Positions 33,435 through 42,127 of a DNA stretch of 64,000 nt are shown piece after piece; position 1 is the stretch's first letter; each line of letters begins with the position of its first letter. Under the pieces are notes generated by a model. The model worked only from the letters and a program-made list of their open reading frames with translations, was not told the DNA's origin and made no database searches. Made by a program: the position numbers and the translations under genes. Origin of the DNA: ZAX-1 sp046533095 (GTDB lineage Bacteria > Bacillota > Clostridia > Lachnospirales > Lachnospiraceae); contig JAJQRA010000024.1 of NCBI GenBank assembly GCA_046533095.1, forward strand, positions 152,238 to 216,237. Direction: 5' to 3'.

Positions 33435-33657
33435 ATGAAAATTATTTCATTTTTAATACAAGTTCATTCATCTTAAAGCGCACACCACTTCATATTGTGG
33501 CGTTACGCCACTACATAAACGTCATTATGTTGCTACCTATGAAAACGGTATGCGAACTGGATATTTTCTTAGTATAACAGTTTATAGGTTTAACCTGCTT
33601 GATAGGCTTAAGCTGTTGACATTGATTTGGAAGTTTACTAAACGAGGGTAAAGCAAA
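33435..33657. other. Right part of the invertible segment and upstream region of the glycan operon
   Basis: Holds the right inverted-repeat arm (33509-33530) with the hairpin GTGGCGTTACGCCAC (33497-33511) overlapping it. A TATAAC box lies at 33573-33578, and a TTGACA at 33616-33621 is too close to the start codon to be useful. No strong complete promoter is seen between the repeat arm and rfbG, consistent with transcription entering from the switch (inference). Confidence 0.5.
33509..33530 (-). repeat. 22-bp inverted repeat, right arm (candidate recombination site)
   Basis: Exact reverse complement of 31098-31119, located 128 bases upstream of the first glycan gene. Confidence 0.85.
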
Positions 33658-34761
33658 ATGGAAGATATGAACATGAACGCTAGAAAAAATGATACAAGTA
33701 GTATTCACAATAGTGAATTAAGGTTTTTTAATGATAAGACAGTCTTTATCACCGGACATAACGGCTTTAAAGGCAGTTGGATGTGCAAAGTACTTTCAAT
33801 GGCAGGTGCAAATATCATTGGGTATTCTCTAAATCCTCCGACAGAACCAAATCTATTTTCAACAATCAATTGTCCTAATATTGTTTCCATTTTTGGCGAT
33901 ATTCGTGATTTCGAGACACTAAATTCTGCTATTTTACGCTATAAACCGGAAATAATAATTCATATGGCAGCTCAACCAATTGTGCGAGAGAGTTATAAAG
34001 ATCCGATTACAACTTATAGCACGAATGTTATGGGGACGGTGAACATTCTTGAAGCTGCGAGACATTGCGAAAGTGTAAAGTCAGTATTAAATGTAACTAC
34101 AGACAAGGTGTATGAAAATCTAGAATGGGAATGGGGATATCGCGAAACTGACCGACTAAATGGAATTGATCCATATTCTAATTCAAAATCATGTTCAGAA
34201 CTTATAACCGATGCGTATAAACGAGCATTTCTATCAGAAATTGCGGTGAGTACATGTAGAGCTGGAAATGTTATTGGTGGTGGTGATTTTGCAGTAGATC
34301 GAATTGTCCCGGATTGTGTTAGAGCCATTACTAAATGTGAAGATATCTTAATTCGAAATCCACATTCTGTACGAGCATATCAACATGTTCTTGAGGTTGT
34401 ATTTGCGTATTTGATGGTTGTAGAGCGCCAATTTAATGATAAAGGATATGAAAGTTGTTACAATATTGGCCCAAATGAAGAGGGCTGCATTTCCACAGAG
34501 CGTTTAGTTAGAATTTTCTGTGAAAAATGGGGAGGTAGTGCAGGCTGGAAAATTGCGGTTCAAAAAAATGCGCCGTATGAGTCAAACTATTTGAGATTGG
34601 ATTGTTCTCGCATTAAGAATGTCTTTCATTGGAGTGCTTTGTGGGACATTACACAAGCCATTGAGAAAACAGTTGAATGGAGTAAAGGTTTCTCTCAAAA
34701 AGCTGACGTGGCAGAAATAATGGAAAGACAAATATGCGAATATAAGGATTTATATTCCTAG
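33658..34761 (+). CDS. rfbG: CDP-glucose 4,6-dehydratase
   Basis: A 367-residue extended short-chain dehydrogenase that turns CDP-glucose into CDP-4-keto-6-deoxyglucose. The NAD-binding motif TGHNGFKGSW lies near residues 33-42. The active-site VTTDKVYEN and the YxxxK-type DPYSNSKSCSE are present, with RAGNVIGGGDFAVDRIVPD and RNPHSVRAYQHVLE further along, all typical of RfbG/AscB. The N-terminus carries ~20 extra residues; a GAGGG precedes ATG 33658. It is the first gene of the glycan operon, downstream of the invertible segment. Confidence 0.93.
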   Translation: MEDMNMNARKNDTSSIHNSELRFFNDKTVFITGHNGFKGSWMCKVLSMAGANIIGYSLNPPTEPNLFSTINCPNIVSIFGDIRDFETLNSAILRYKPEIIIHMAAQPIVRESYKDPITTYSTNVMGTVNILEAARHCESVKSVLNVTTDKVYENLEWEWGYRETDRLNGIDPYSNSKSCSELITDAYKRAFLSEIAVSTCRAGNVIGGGDFAVDRIVPDCVRAITKCEDILIRNPHSVRAYQHVLEVVFAYLMVVERQFNDKGYESCYNIGPNEEGCISTERLVRIFCEKWGGSAGWKIAVQKNAPYESNYLRLDCSRIKNVFHWSALWDITQAIEKTVEWSKGFSQKADVAEIMERQICEYKDLYS

Positions 34762-34791
34762 GAAATCTTTCCGATGCGAAAGTGTGGAATC

Positions 34792-35446
34792 ATGAGCGTA
34801 AATGAACGAAAATGTTGTTTCATTATGTGCACAAATCAAGAGATTTATGAAAAAGAGTGTAGCTATTATATCTGGAGAATAAAAATACTGGAAGGCTATG
34901 AAGTGGAAATTCTCTCGATAAAAGGTGCCGTTTCGATGACCTCCGGATATAATGAAAGGATGGAGAAGACGGATGCAAAATATAAGATTTATCTGCATCA
35001 GGACGTGTTTATAGTAAATCGCAACCTATTATATGATATCTTAATCCTATTTCGAGATGAAACAATTGGCATGATCGGGGTTGTAGGAAATCGAACTTTT
35101 CATGATTCGATGCGTGCTTGGGAGGATGCTGTGGGGGCTGGTCTACACAAATAAAATATTTTTCACAGGGTATGGTGTTTGGGAGAAAATAGAAACGGAT
35201 TATTGTGAAGTAGAAATCATTGATGGACAGTTAATGATGACACAATATGATTTGCCGTGGCGAGAAGACGTGTTTTTGAAATGGGATTTTTATGATGCGT
35301 CTCAATGCATTGAGTTTTGGCGAAAGGGCTATAAAGTAATTCTACCAAAATATGAAAAACCATGGAATTTACATGATGATGCCTTTGCAGATATGACAAA
35401 TTTTGAAGAGGAAAGAGATAAATTTATTGTAGAGTATGCACAATAG
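34792..35446 (+). pseudogene. StrF-type glycosyltransferase, frameshifted at a G5 tract
   Basis: The first part (from ATG 34792, MSVNERKCCFIMCTNQEIYE) reads through KYKIYLHQDVFIVNRNLLYD and GMIGVVGNRTF, then stops at 35154. The second part continues in the +1 frame as GLVYTNKIFFTGYG to the stop at 35446. Removing one G from GGGGG at 35133-35137 joins them into a ~217-residue protein resembling the StrF-type glycosyltransferase domain (Glyco_tranf_2_5). It is also similar to the N-terminal third of the gene at 37047. As written the gene is broken; it could be a decayed copy, a slippage-variable gene or a sequencing error. Confidence 0.75.
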
Positions 35447-35474
35447 GATGTTACAGGGATAGATAGGAGCTTTC

Positions 35475-36245
35475 ATGAAAGTAGTTATTCTGGCAGGAGG
35501 TTTGCCAAGCACGATAATTGAAGAAGATGAAAAGTTGCCAAAGCCAATGGCAGCAATTGGTGGTCGTCCGATTCTTTGGCACATTATGAAACAATATGCT
35601 TATTACGGATATAATGATTTTATTATTTGTACTGGATACAAAGGAGAAATAATAAAAGACTATTTTATGAATTTCTACATCTATCAATCGGATATTACCG
35701 TAGATTTGCAGACCAATCAAGTAGAGGTTCACAGGAAAAAAACGGAAGATTGGAAAATTTCGATTGTAGATACAGGGCAGCATTCCAGCATCATGAAACG
35801 AATCAAAAAGGTAGAGCCATATTTGCAAAATGAGTCATTCTTGGTTACCTTTGGAGATTGCATATCGAATATTCATATCAATGAAATGGTTATGCAACAT
35901 GAACGCTCAAAGAAAACAGTTACATTTGCAGTAGCAAGACCTACCGGCAGAAATGAAATATTACCTTTAAACCAGATGGGGCAAGTGGACATTGCGCACA
36001 AAGAAATCGCATCAAAGAGTGCTTGGGTGAATGCTTCTACTATGGTAGCAGAAAACGAATTTTTTCATTATCTAGATGGCGATGAAGATTTACTTGGTAT
36101 TGAGATGCTAAAGACATTAGAAAAAGATAATGTAGTAGAAACCTATCGGCACAATGGATTTTGGCAACCGATGGAAACCGTTCGCGATAAAGTAGCTTTA
36201 GAGGCAATGTGGCATAGTGGGAAAGCGATTTGGAAAGTATGGTAG
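35475..36245 (+). CDS. Nucleotidyltransferase, divergent RfbF paralogue with altered nucleotide-binding loop
   Basis: 256 residues, clearly homologous along its length to the next gene (RPILWHIMKQY, ICTGYKGEIIKDYF, SIVDTG, GFWQPMETVRDK). The nucleotide-binding signature LAGGxGTR has become LAGGLPSTI, losing the Gly-Thr-Arg that contacts the nucleotide. The later GDGVSN motif is GDCISN and PMDTVHD is PMETVRD. It may use another sugar-phosphate or nucleotide, or be catalytically reduced. It has an AGGAG ribosome binding site and is intact and co-oriented in the operon. Confidence 0.8.
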   Translation: MKVVILAGGLPSTIIEEDEKLPKPMAAIGGRPILWHIMKQYAYYGYNDFIICTGYKGEIIKDYFMNFYIYQSDITVDLQTNQVEVHRKKTEDWKISIVDTGQHSSIMKRIKKVEPYLQNESFLVTFGDCISNIHINEMVMQHERSKKTVTFAVARPTGRNEILPLNQMGQVDIAHKEIASKSAWVNASTMVAENEFFHYLDGDEDLLGIEMLKTLEKDNVVETYRHNGFWQPMETVRDKVALEAMWHSGKAIWKVW

Positions 36246-36250
36246 GATAA

Positions 36251-37027
36251 ATGAAAGTGATTATCTTAGCGGGTGGTAAAGGTACCAGAATTAGTGAAGA
36301 ATCAAAATGGTGTCCGAAACCAATGGTAAAAATCGGGGAAAAGCCTATACTTTGGCATATTATGAAGCAGTATTCTGCATATGGATTTTGCGAGTTTGTT
36401 ATTTGCTGTGGATATAAAGGGTATATGATAAAAGAGTATTTTGTACATTACTATAAGCATACGATAAATATGGACATAGATCTGGGACAAGAAAAAGGAT
36501 ATGTATTTGAACGAACGGCGGAACCATGGAAGGTTACGTTGGTAGATACGGGATTGGAAACATTAACCGCAGGGAGAATTTTACGTGCCAGAGATTATAT
36601 AGGAAGTGAACCGTTTATGCTTACATATGGTGATGGTGTTTCGAATGTCAACATCATGCAATTATTAAAATTTCATGAAAAGCAAGGGAAGATAGCTACC
36701 ATAACGGTTACACAGCCGGAAGGGCGGTTCGGTGCAATCAGACTGGATGAAGAAAAACGGCAGGTGCAGGGGTTTAGGGAAAAAGCAAGGACGGATCAAC
36801 CTTTTGTAAATAGTGGGTTTATGGTATTTCAGCCGGAAGTGTTTCGCTATCTATCAGATGGAAATTCTATGTTAGAAACGCTTCCCTTTGAAGGCCTTAT
36901 TAAAGCGAAACAGATGGCAGCATATCACCACACTGGCTTTTGGTCTCCTATGGATACAGTCCATGACAGAGATTATCTAGAGCAGCTATGGTGTAGTGGA
37001 AAAGCTCCATGGAGAATAGGGACATAG
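36251..37027 (+). CDS. rfbF: Glucose-1-phosphate cytidylyltransferase
   Basis: A 258-residue enzyme making CDP-glucose from CTP and glucose-1-phosphate. LAGGKGTRISEES near residue 6, PKPMVKIGEKPILWHIMK, LTYGDGVSNVN and GFWSPMDTVHDRDYLE are the canonical RfbF motifs. It begins five bases after the divergent paralogue. It supplies the substrate for RfbG. Confidence 0.95.
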   Translation: MKVIILAGGKGTRISEESKWCPKPMVKIGEKPILWHIMKQYSAYGFCEFVICCGYKGYMIKEYFVHYYKHTINMDIDLGQEKGYVFERTAEPWKVTLVDTGLETLTAGRILRARDYIGSEPFMLTYGDGVSNVNIMQLLKFHEKQGKIATITVTQPEGRFGAIRLDEEKRQVQGFREKARTDQPFVNSGFMVFQPEVFRYLSDGNSMLETLPFEGLIKAKQMAAYHHTGFWSPMDTVHDRDYLEQLWCSGKAPWRIGT

Positions 37028-37046
37028 GGAAGGAATGGATAGAAAT

Positions 37047-38681
37047 ATGAACAATAAGCAAATTGCATTAATTATCCATATTGTAAATTCTGAACTTGCA
37101 GCAGCAGCTCTCGAAGCGGTAAATAATTTAGTGATTCCTTCGGGATACACACTAGATGTCATAACCGTTGAGCAAAGCGGGTCAACCACGGAAGCATATC
37201 AAGCTGCGATGCAGGAATCGGATGCAAAATATAAGATATATTTGCATGAAAATACGATGATCGTGAATAAAAACCTCTTGACTGATTTGCTAGCCGTTTT
37301 TTCTACGGATGCATCTGTCGGAATGGTAGGGTTGGTTGGGGCACAAATGTTGCCGCCTTCAACTATCGTGTGCCATGGTCTTTTAGAAAATGCAGGAGTG
37401 TTCGGGAAAAAGCAGATCATTACTGATAAGAATATCACAGAAAGCAGGTTTTCTTCACAGGCAGATGCAGTAAATGTAGAGGTGGTGGAAGATTTCTTCA
37501 TTGCTACAGCGGTTGATTTGCCATGGAACACGGATGCTTATGAATGTTCCTACCATGCAGGAATCGAATATGCGTTTGCTGTCCGGGGAGCAGGATACAA
37601 AATCCTTATTCCTTTTCAAGAAACGGCATGGTGTGCCGTGGCAGATATAAAAAATCAGAGAGAATTAGAACGTTTCGAACATGAAAAGGCTGTTTTTCTG
37701 AAACGAAATCGTACGTATTTTCCATTGGTTGGCGTTGGTATACCAACCTATAATCGTCCGGAGCTGATTCGAGAAAGTATCGATAGTGTATTGTCTCAAA
37801 CATATCCAAACCTGAAAATTTTTATTGAAGATAATAGCGATGATAATCAGACAGAAAAAATGCTGAAATTGCATTACCTTTGCAATTATGACAATATTTC
37901 CTATGAACGAAATTTACAAGCGATGAAAATTGAGGATTATTATGACCGTTCCCACGATAATGTAGGACGGACGGTGGAGAGGATAGATACGGAATACTGT
38001 GTGATGCTTTGTGATGATGACATGCTTTCGCCCCAAAGCATAGAACGACAAATGAATTATTTTTGTGTGGATTCTATGAAAAAAATCAGTATTACAAGTG
38101 GTTTTTTCTGTCTAGGTGATGAGAAAATGAATCCATTGGGAATTCTGTTTCATGCGGATGAGGTTTTCTATGAGGATTACTTTGCAAGTGGCGACTTTTT
38201 TGCAAATTTGATGTTGAAATATGGAATTACTCTGTTTTCTGGTTTGGGAAATATCTTCCGCAAGGAAAGACTTATTGAACGTTTCGCTACATTAGGTGGA
38301 TATAGAGGAAGATTTAATGGAGATCGTTTTGCTGGCTATGTACTGCTTTCTACCGGTTGTGCAGTTTTTGTCAAAGAAATTCTTGTATACTATCGGTTTC
38401 ATCCGCAAAGTGCTACACAGTCAGAGTATTCGTCAAGTTCAATGTGTAATGGAACTAACGACTGTTTTTATGAGATACAGATTGCCGGTAAATATGGTTT
38501 TTTGAAAGACAAAAACGATTATATAGCGGCCTTAGAAAATCTTGTATGTGAATATGATACATATGTATTCACAGATGAATACCTTAGCAGAATAGAGGAG
38601 AAAGATATGGGGCTAATTGATACCGCTATTCGCAATGTTTGCGAAGCCTATAAGCTCCTTGAGACTTTAAAACAAATGTGA
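37047..38681 (+). CDS. Two-domain glycosyltransferase (StrF-type N-domain plus GT2 C-domain)
   Basis: About 544 residues. The N-terminal ~215 residues form a StrF-type domain (KYKIYLHENTMIVNKNLL, GMVGLVGAQM, AVDLPWNTD). The C-terminal ~320 residues form a GT-A fold family 2 glycosyltransferase (GVGIPTYNRPELIRESIDSV, IEDNSDDNQTE) with the metal-binding LCDDDML. No transmembrane segments, so it acts at the inner membrane face or in the cytosol. ATG 37047 is favoured; ATG 37035 sits on top of its own ribosome binding site. It probably transfers the CDP-derived sugar made by this operon. Confidence 0.85.
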   Translation: MNNKQIALIIHIVNSELAAAALEAVNNLVIPSGYTLDVITVEQSGSTTEAYQAAMQESDAKYKIYLHENTMIVNKNLLTDLLAVFSTDASVGMVGLVGAQMLPPSTIVCHGLLENAGVFGKKQIITDKNITESRFSSQADAVNVEVVEDFFIATAVDLPWNTDAYECSYHAGIEYAFAVRGAGYKILIPFQETAWCAVADIKNQRELERFEHEKAVFLKRNRTYFPLVGVGIPTYNRPELIRESIDSVLSQTYPNLKIFIEDNSDDNQTEKMLKLHYLCNYDNISYERNLQAMKIEDYYDRSHDNVGRTVERIDTEYCVMLCDDDMLSPQSIERQMNYFCVDSMKKISITSGFFCLGDEKMNPLGILFHADEVFYEDYFASGDFFANLMLKYGITLFSGLGNIFRKERLIERFATLGGYRGRFNGDRFAGYVLLSTGCAVFVKEILVYYRFHPQSATQSEYSSSSMCNGTNDCFYEIQIAGKYGFLKDKNDYIAALENLVCEYDTYVFTDEYLSRIEEKDMGLIDTAIRNVCEAYKLLETLKQM

Positions 38682-38717
38682 TTACAACTAAGGGATGTTT
38701 CAAGGTGGAGGTAGCGA

Positions 38718-40055
38718 ATGTTTGAAAACAGTACAGAATGGCAGGCAAAAGAACAAATTTTAGCGTTAGTTTCGGAGTATTGCAAAATGTTTCACAATCA
38801 AAAGAAGCCATTCGTCCGAGGAGATCGTATACCATATGCCTCACGAGTATATGATGATGGGGAAATGGTGAACCTTGTGGACAGTGCACTTGAATTTTGG
38901 CTTACGGCTGGACGATACTGTGATATGTTTGAGAATGAATTTGCAAAGTATCTCGGTGTTGCTGCATGTGCTTTGGTGAATTCCGGATCAAGTGCAAATT
39001 TGCTTGCTTTTATGACACTCACTTCCCCCCTGCTAGGTGAGCGAGCAATAAAGCGTGGTGATGAAGTAATAACAGTTGCAGCAAGTTTTCCAACAACTGT
39101 TTCGCCGATAATCCAGTATGGTGCGATACCGGTTTTTGTTGATGTGACGATACCACAATACAATATTAACGTTATGAAATTGGAAACCGCATTCTCCCCT
39201 AAGACAAAAGCGGTGATGTTGGCACATACATTGGGTAATCCCTTTGACTTGGCAGCGGTAAAAGATTTTTGCACTCGGCACAATCTTTGGCTCGTGGAGG
39301 ACAATTGCGATGCCCTAGGGAGTGAATATACAATGAATGGCCTGACAAAGCACACAGGTACAATTGGTGATATTGGAACATCGAGTTTTTACCCACCTCA
39401 CCACATGACAATGGGTGAAGGCGGAGCTGTCTATACCGACAATCTACTTCTCGCTAAGATTGCAAAGTCTATGCGAGATTGGGGTCGAGACTGCGTTTGC
39501 CCGTCTGGAAAAGATAACCTTTGTAGGCATCGGTTTGACAAGCAGTTCGGAGCGCTGCCGGTGGGCTATGACCACAAATACGTCTATTCGCATTTTGGCT
39601 TTAATCTGAAAGCAACAGATATGCAGGCGGCTGTTGGTGTGGCTCAGCTTAAAAAACTTCCAGAATTTGTGAAACATCGTCGAATAAATTTTGATCGCTT
39701 GAAGAATATCTTGAGCAGTGTTTCGGATAAGTTGATTTTACCGGAAGGTTGTGCAAATTCTAATCCAAGCTGGTTTGGATTTCTTCTTACATGTAAGGAA
39801 GAAATTAATAGAAACGAAGTCGTTAAACACGCAGAGGATTGTGGTGTGCAGACGAGAATGCTTTTTGCGGGCAATCTAATAAACCACCCCTGTTTTGATG
39901 AAATGAGGAGAAGCGAAGTGGGCTATCGTGTGGTAGATGAGCTTACAAATACCAATCGGATTATGAACGATACCTTCTGGGTGGGTATTTATCCGGGTAT
40001 GACAGATGAGATGATTGACTATATTGGGAAAATAATCATTGAAGCAGTAAGCTAA
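38718..40055 (+). CDS. rfbH: CDP-4-keto-6-deoxyglucose 3-dehydrase (E1)
   Basis: A 445-residue PMP-dependent, [2Fe-2S] enzyme that removes the C3 hydroxyl of CDP-4-keto-6-deoxyglucose. The usual PLP lysine is replaced by His in SFYPPHHMTMGEGG, the hallmark of this subgroup. The cluster cysteines are Cys in VEDNCDALGS and the three in DCVCPSGKDNLC (C-x-C-x7-C). It needs an NADH-dependent reductase partner (RfbI/AscD type), which is not in the window. The product route leads to 3,6-dideoxyhexoses. It lies directly after the two-domain glycosyltransferase. Confidence 0.95.
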   Translation: MFENSTEWQAKEQILALVSEYCKMFHNQKKPFVRGDRIPYASRVYDDGEMVNLVDSALEFWLTAGRYCDMFENEFAKYLGVAACALVNSGSSANLLAFMTLTSPLLGERAIKRGDEVITVAASFPTTVSPIIQYGAIPVFVDVTIPQYNINVMKLETAFSPKTKAVMLAHTLGNPFDLAAVKDFCTRHNLWLVEDNCDALGSEYTMNGLTKHTGTIGDIGTSSFYPPHHMTMGEGGAVYTDNLLLAKIAKSMRDWGRDCVCPSGKDNLCRHRFDKQFGALPVGYDHKYVYSHFGFNLKATDMQAAVGVAQLKKLPEFVKHRRINFDRLKNILSSVSDKLILPEGCANSNPSWFGFLLTCKEEINRNEVVKHAEDCGVQTRMLFAGNLINHPCFDEMRRSEVGYRVVDELTNTNRIMNDTFWVGIYPGMTDEMIDYIGKIIIEAVS

Positions 40056-40082
40056 ATACAAATAAATGAGGATTAAATAGTT

Positions 40083-40199
40083 ATGAATGAATTTCAAGCT
40101 CTAATAAAACAACATAAGGATGAGATTATGTACAAAAACAAGTACAATTTATGCATGTGGCAATTTATTATTTTATTGCGAAGTATCTATTATGAGTGA
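40083..40199 (+). CDS. Small open reading frame coupled to the aldehyde dehydrogenase (uncertain)
   Basis: A 38-codon frame starting MNEFQALIKQHKDEIM, ending TGA at 40197-40199, which overlaps the next gene's start codon region (ATGAGTGA). The first residues resemble the start of the GNAT gene at 43945 (MNEFQIHIKS). It has no strong ribosome binding site. It could be a coupling peptide or the remnant of a duplicated gene start. Confidence 0.3.
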   Translation: MNEFQALIKQHKDEIMYKNKYNLCMWQFIILLRSIYYE

Positions 40200-41082
40200 A
40201 AAGATAAAGGTTGGGATCATAGGAACCGGTAACATAGGAACGGATATACTTCTAAAACTTCAGCGTTCAAAATTACTGGAATGTGCAATTTTTACAGGGC
40301 GAAATCCTGCCTCAAAAGGGATACAAATTGCTGCCTCATTAGGGATAAATGTTTCCTATGACTCCATAAAAGCGATTGAAAACAATCCAAATTGCTGTGA
40401 TATCGTGTTTGATGCGACTTCAGCTGCAGTTCACCGATACAATGCCCCAATTCTTAACGAACTTGGGAAATTTACACTTGATTTAACACCGGCACGAGTA
40501 GGGAAAATGTGTGTACCTGTTATGAATATTGATGAATGCCTAAATGTCAGTAATGTGAACCTGATAACCTGTGGTGGTCAAGCAACGGTACCTATAGCAT
40601 GTGCACTTAGAAAAACGTGTCCGGATATTAAGTATATTGAAATAGTCGCAAGCATAGCATCAAAATCGGCTGGAGCAGGAACAAGAGACAACATTGATGA
40701 GTTTACACAAACTACCAAAGATGCGATAAAAGAATTTTCAGAAGTGGAAACTGCCAAAGCCATTATTATATTAAACCCTGCTGAGCCACCACTGAAAATG
40801 CGAAATACAGTATATGCGCTTGCAAAAAATCCCGATATGGTAAAAATCCGGCGAGAAATAAATGAAGTTGTGAAAAAAGTACGGCAATATGTTCCAGGGT
40901 ATCACCTTTTGCTAGAACCTGTTTATGAAAATGGCAGAATTACAACCGCAATTGAAGTGACTGGTATGGGGGATTATTTGCCAAAATACGCTGGAAACCT
41001 TGATATAATAACCTGTGCGGCAATTGAAACTGCAGAGAAATATGCAGAAAAAAAAGGTAAAGGTAATTTCCAAAATGAGTAA
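40192..41082 (+). CDS. Acetaldehyde dehydrogenase (acetylating), MhpF/DmpF type
   Basis: A 296-residue NAD+-dependent enzyme that oxidises acetaldehyde to acetyl-CoA and normally channels its substrate from a partner aldolase. The N-terminal Rossmann motif is VGIIGTGNIGTD. The catalytic Cys is in LITCGGQATVP, and the SAGAGTRDNIDEFT and NPAEPPLKMRNT segments match the family. ATG 40192 gives the normal length; an in-frame ATG at 40120 is too early. It overlaps the aldolase gene by eight bases. In a CDP-sugar operon its role is probably not aromatic degradation but supply or modification of a two- or three-carbon branch (inference). Confidence 0.9.
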   Translation: MSEKIKVGIIGTGNIGTDILLKLQRSKLLECAIFTGRNPASKGIQIAASLGINVSYDSIKAIENNPNCCDIVFDATSAAVHRYNAPILNELGKFTLDLTPARVGKMCVPVMNIDECLNVSNVNLITCGGQATVPIACALRKTCPDIKYIEIVASIASKSAGAGTRDNIDEFTQTTKDAIKEFSEVETAKAIIILNPAEPPLKMRNTVYALAKNPDMVKIRREINEVVKKVRQYVPGYHLLLEPVYENGRITTAIEVTGMGDYLPKYAGNLDIITCAAIETAEKYAEKKGKGNFQNE

Positions 41083-42118
41083 AATTAAAATTTTTGATTC
41101 GACAATTCGAGATGGTTCACACGCAATTGCTCATCAGCTTACCGAAAACAACATTGAAGAATATTGTCAAGCAATGGACGATTCTGGCATATACGCATTG
41201 ATTGTCGGACACGGCAATGGGTTGGGTGCATCCTCGCTTCAAGTGGGACTATCATTACTGCCTGATGATGTAATGCTTACCATTGCGAGAGATAATTTAA
41301 AAAATACAAAATTGGGTGCATATATGATTCCGGGATTTGGAACCATTGAGGATAATTTGATTCCCGCTGTAAAAATCGGCGTTGATGTTTTTAAAATTGG
41401 CTGCCATTGTACAGAAGCGGATACAACAAGACAACATATTGAATATTTAAGAGATAGAAACAAAGAAACCTACGGAATATTAATGATGTACCATATGGCT
41501 TCTGTTGAACGAGTTTTGGAAGAAGCTAGAAAAATGCAATCATATGGTGCGAATGGAGTAATATTGATGGATTCTGCCGGTGCATCAACACCTGAAATGG
41601 TGAAACGGGTGATAAGTACTTTATATAGTAGCTTGAATATAAAAATAGGATTTCATGCACACAACAATCTAGGTTTAGCAATCGGGAATTCGTATATTGC
41701 TTTACAAGAAGGCGCGGAAATTATTGATGGGACATTACGTGGTTTTGGTGCAGGTGCGGGAAATTGCCAACTTGAGGCATTTTTGGCTTTGCTGGAAAAA
41801 AATGCTATTTATACAGGCGTAGATTTTAAGAAAGTGTTAGGAGTCAGCAATGATATCATGCCCCAAATTATGAAGCAAGACATGGGTCTTGACTCGTTGA
41901 GTATTGTCAGTGGAATGAGTGGAGTGTTTTCGGCATTTAAGTTGCCAGTGCAACGGGCGGCAAAGGAGTTTGATGTGGATCCAATAGAAATTTTTAAAGA
42001 ATTAGGTATGCAACGAGCCATTGGAGGACAAGAGGATATGATAATCGAAGTAGCAGAAAAGCTTAGTAAACCCTTTGGCTTGGACAATGTTGGCTATCAT
42101 CTGTCATCGCTTTTGTAA
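41075..42118 (+). CDS. 4-Hydroxy-2-oxovalerate aldolase, MhpE/DmpG type
   Basis: A 347-residue DRE-TIM metallolyase. The first strand DSTIRDGSHA carries the metal-binding Asp; HAHNNLGLAIGNS gives the HxH metal ligands; the catalytic His is near SHAIAHQ. The C-terminal helical domain for contact with the dehydrogenase is present (KEFDVDPIEIFKELG). The family cleaves 4-hydroxy-2-oxoacids to pyruvate and an aldehyde, or runs in reverse. ATG 41075 overlaps the dehydrogenase stop, so the pair is translationally coupled, as expected for the bifunctional complex. Confidence 0.9.
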   Translation: MSKIKIFDSTIRDGSHAIAHQLTENNIEEYCQAMDDSGIYALIVGHGNGLGASSLQVGLSLLPDDVMLTIARDNLKNTKLGAYMIPGFGTIEDNLIPAVKIGVDVFKIGCHCTEADTTRQHIEYLRDRNKETYGILMMYHMASVERVLEEARKMQSYGANGVILMDSAGASTPEMVKRVISTLYSSLNIKIGFHAHNNLGLAIGNSYIALQEGAEIIDGTLRGFGAGAGNCQLEAFLALLEKNAIYTGVDFKKVLGVSNDIMPQIMKQDMGLDSLSIVSGMSGVFSAFKLPVQRAAKEFDVDPIEIFKELGMQRAIGGQEDMIIEVAEKLSKPFGLDNVGYHLSSLL

Positions 42119-42127
42119 GGAGAAGAT

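Noticed and set aside
33616..33644. TTGACA with 17-base spacing to TAAACG as the rfbG promoter
   Set aside because: The -10 is poor and transcription would start within about 10 bases of the start codon, leaving no room for the ribosome binding site.
38718..40055. Calling RfbH an ordinary sugar aminotransferase
   Set aside because: The PLP lysine is replaced by His and the iron-sulfur cysteine pattern is present, which identifies a 3-dehydrase.
41075..42118. Aromatic meta-cleavage pathway operon
   Set aside because: Only the terminal aldolase/dehydrogenase pair is present; ring-cleavage and hydratase genes are absent and the neighbours are sugar genes.
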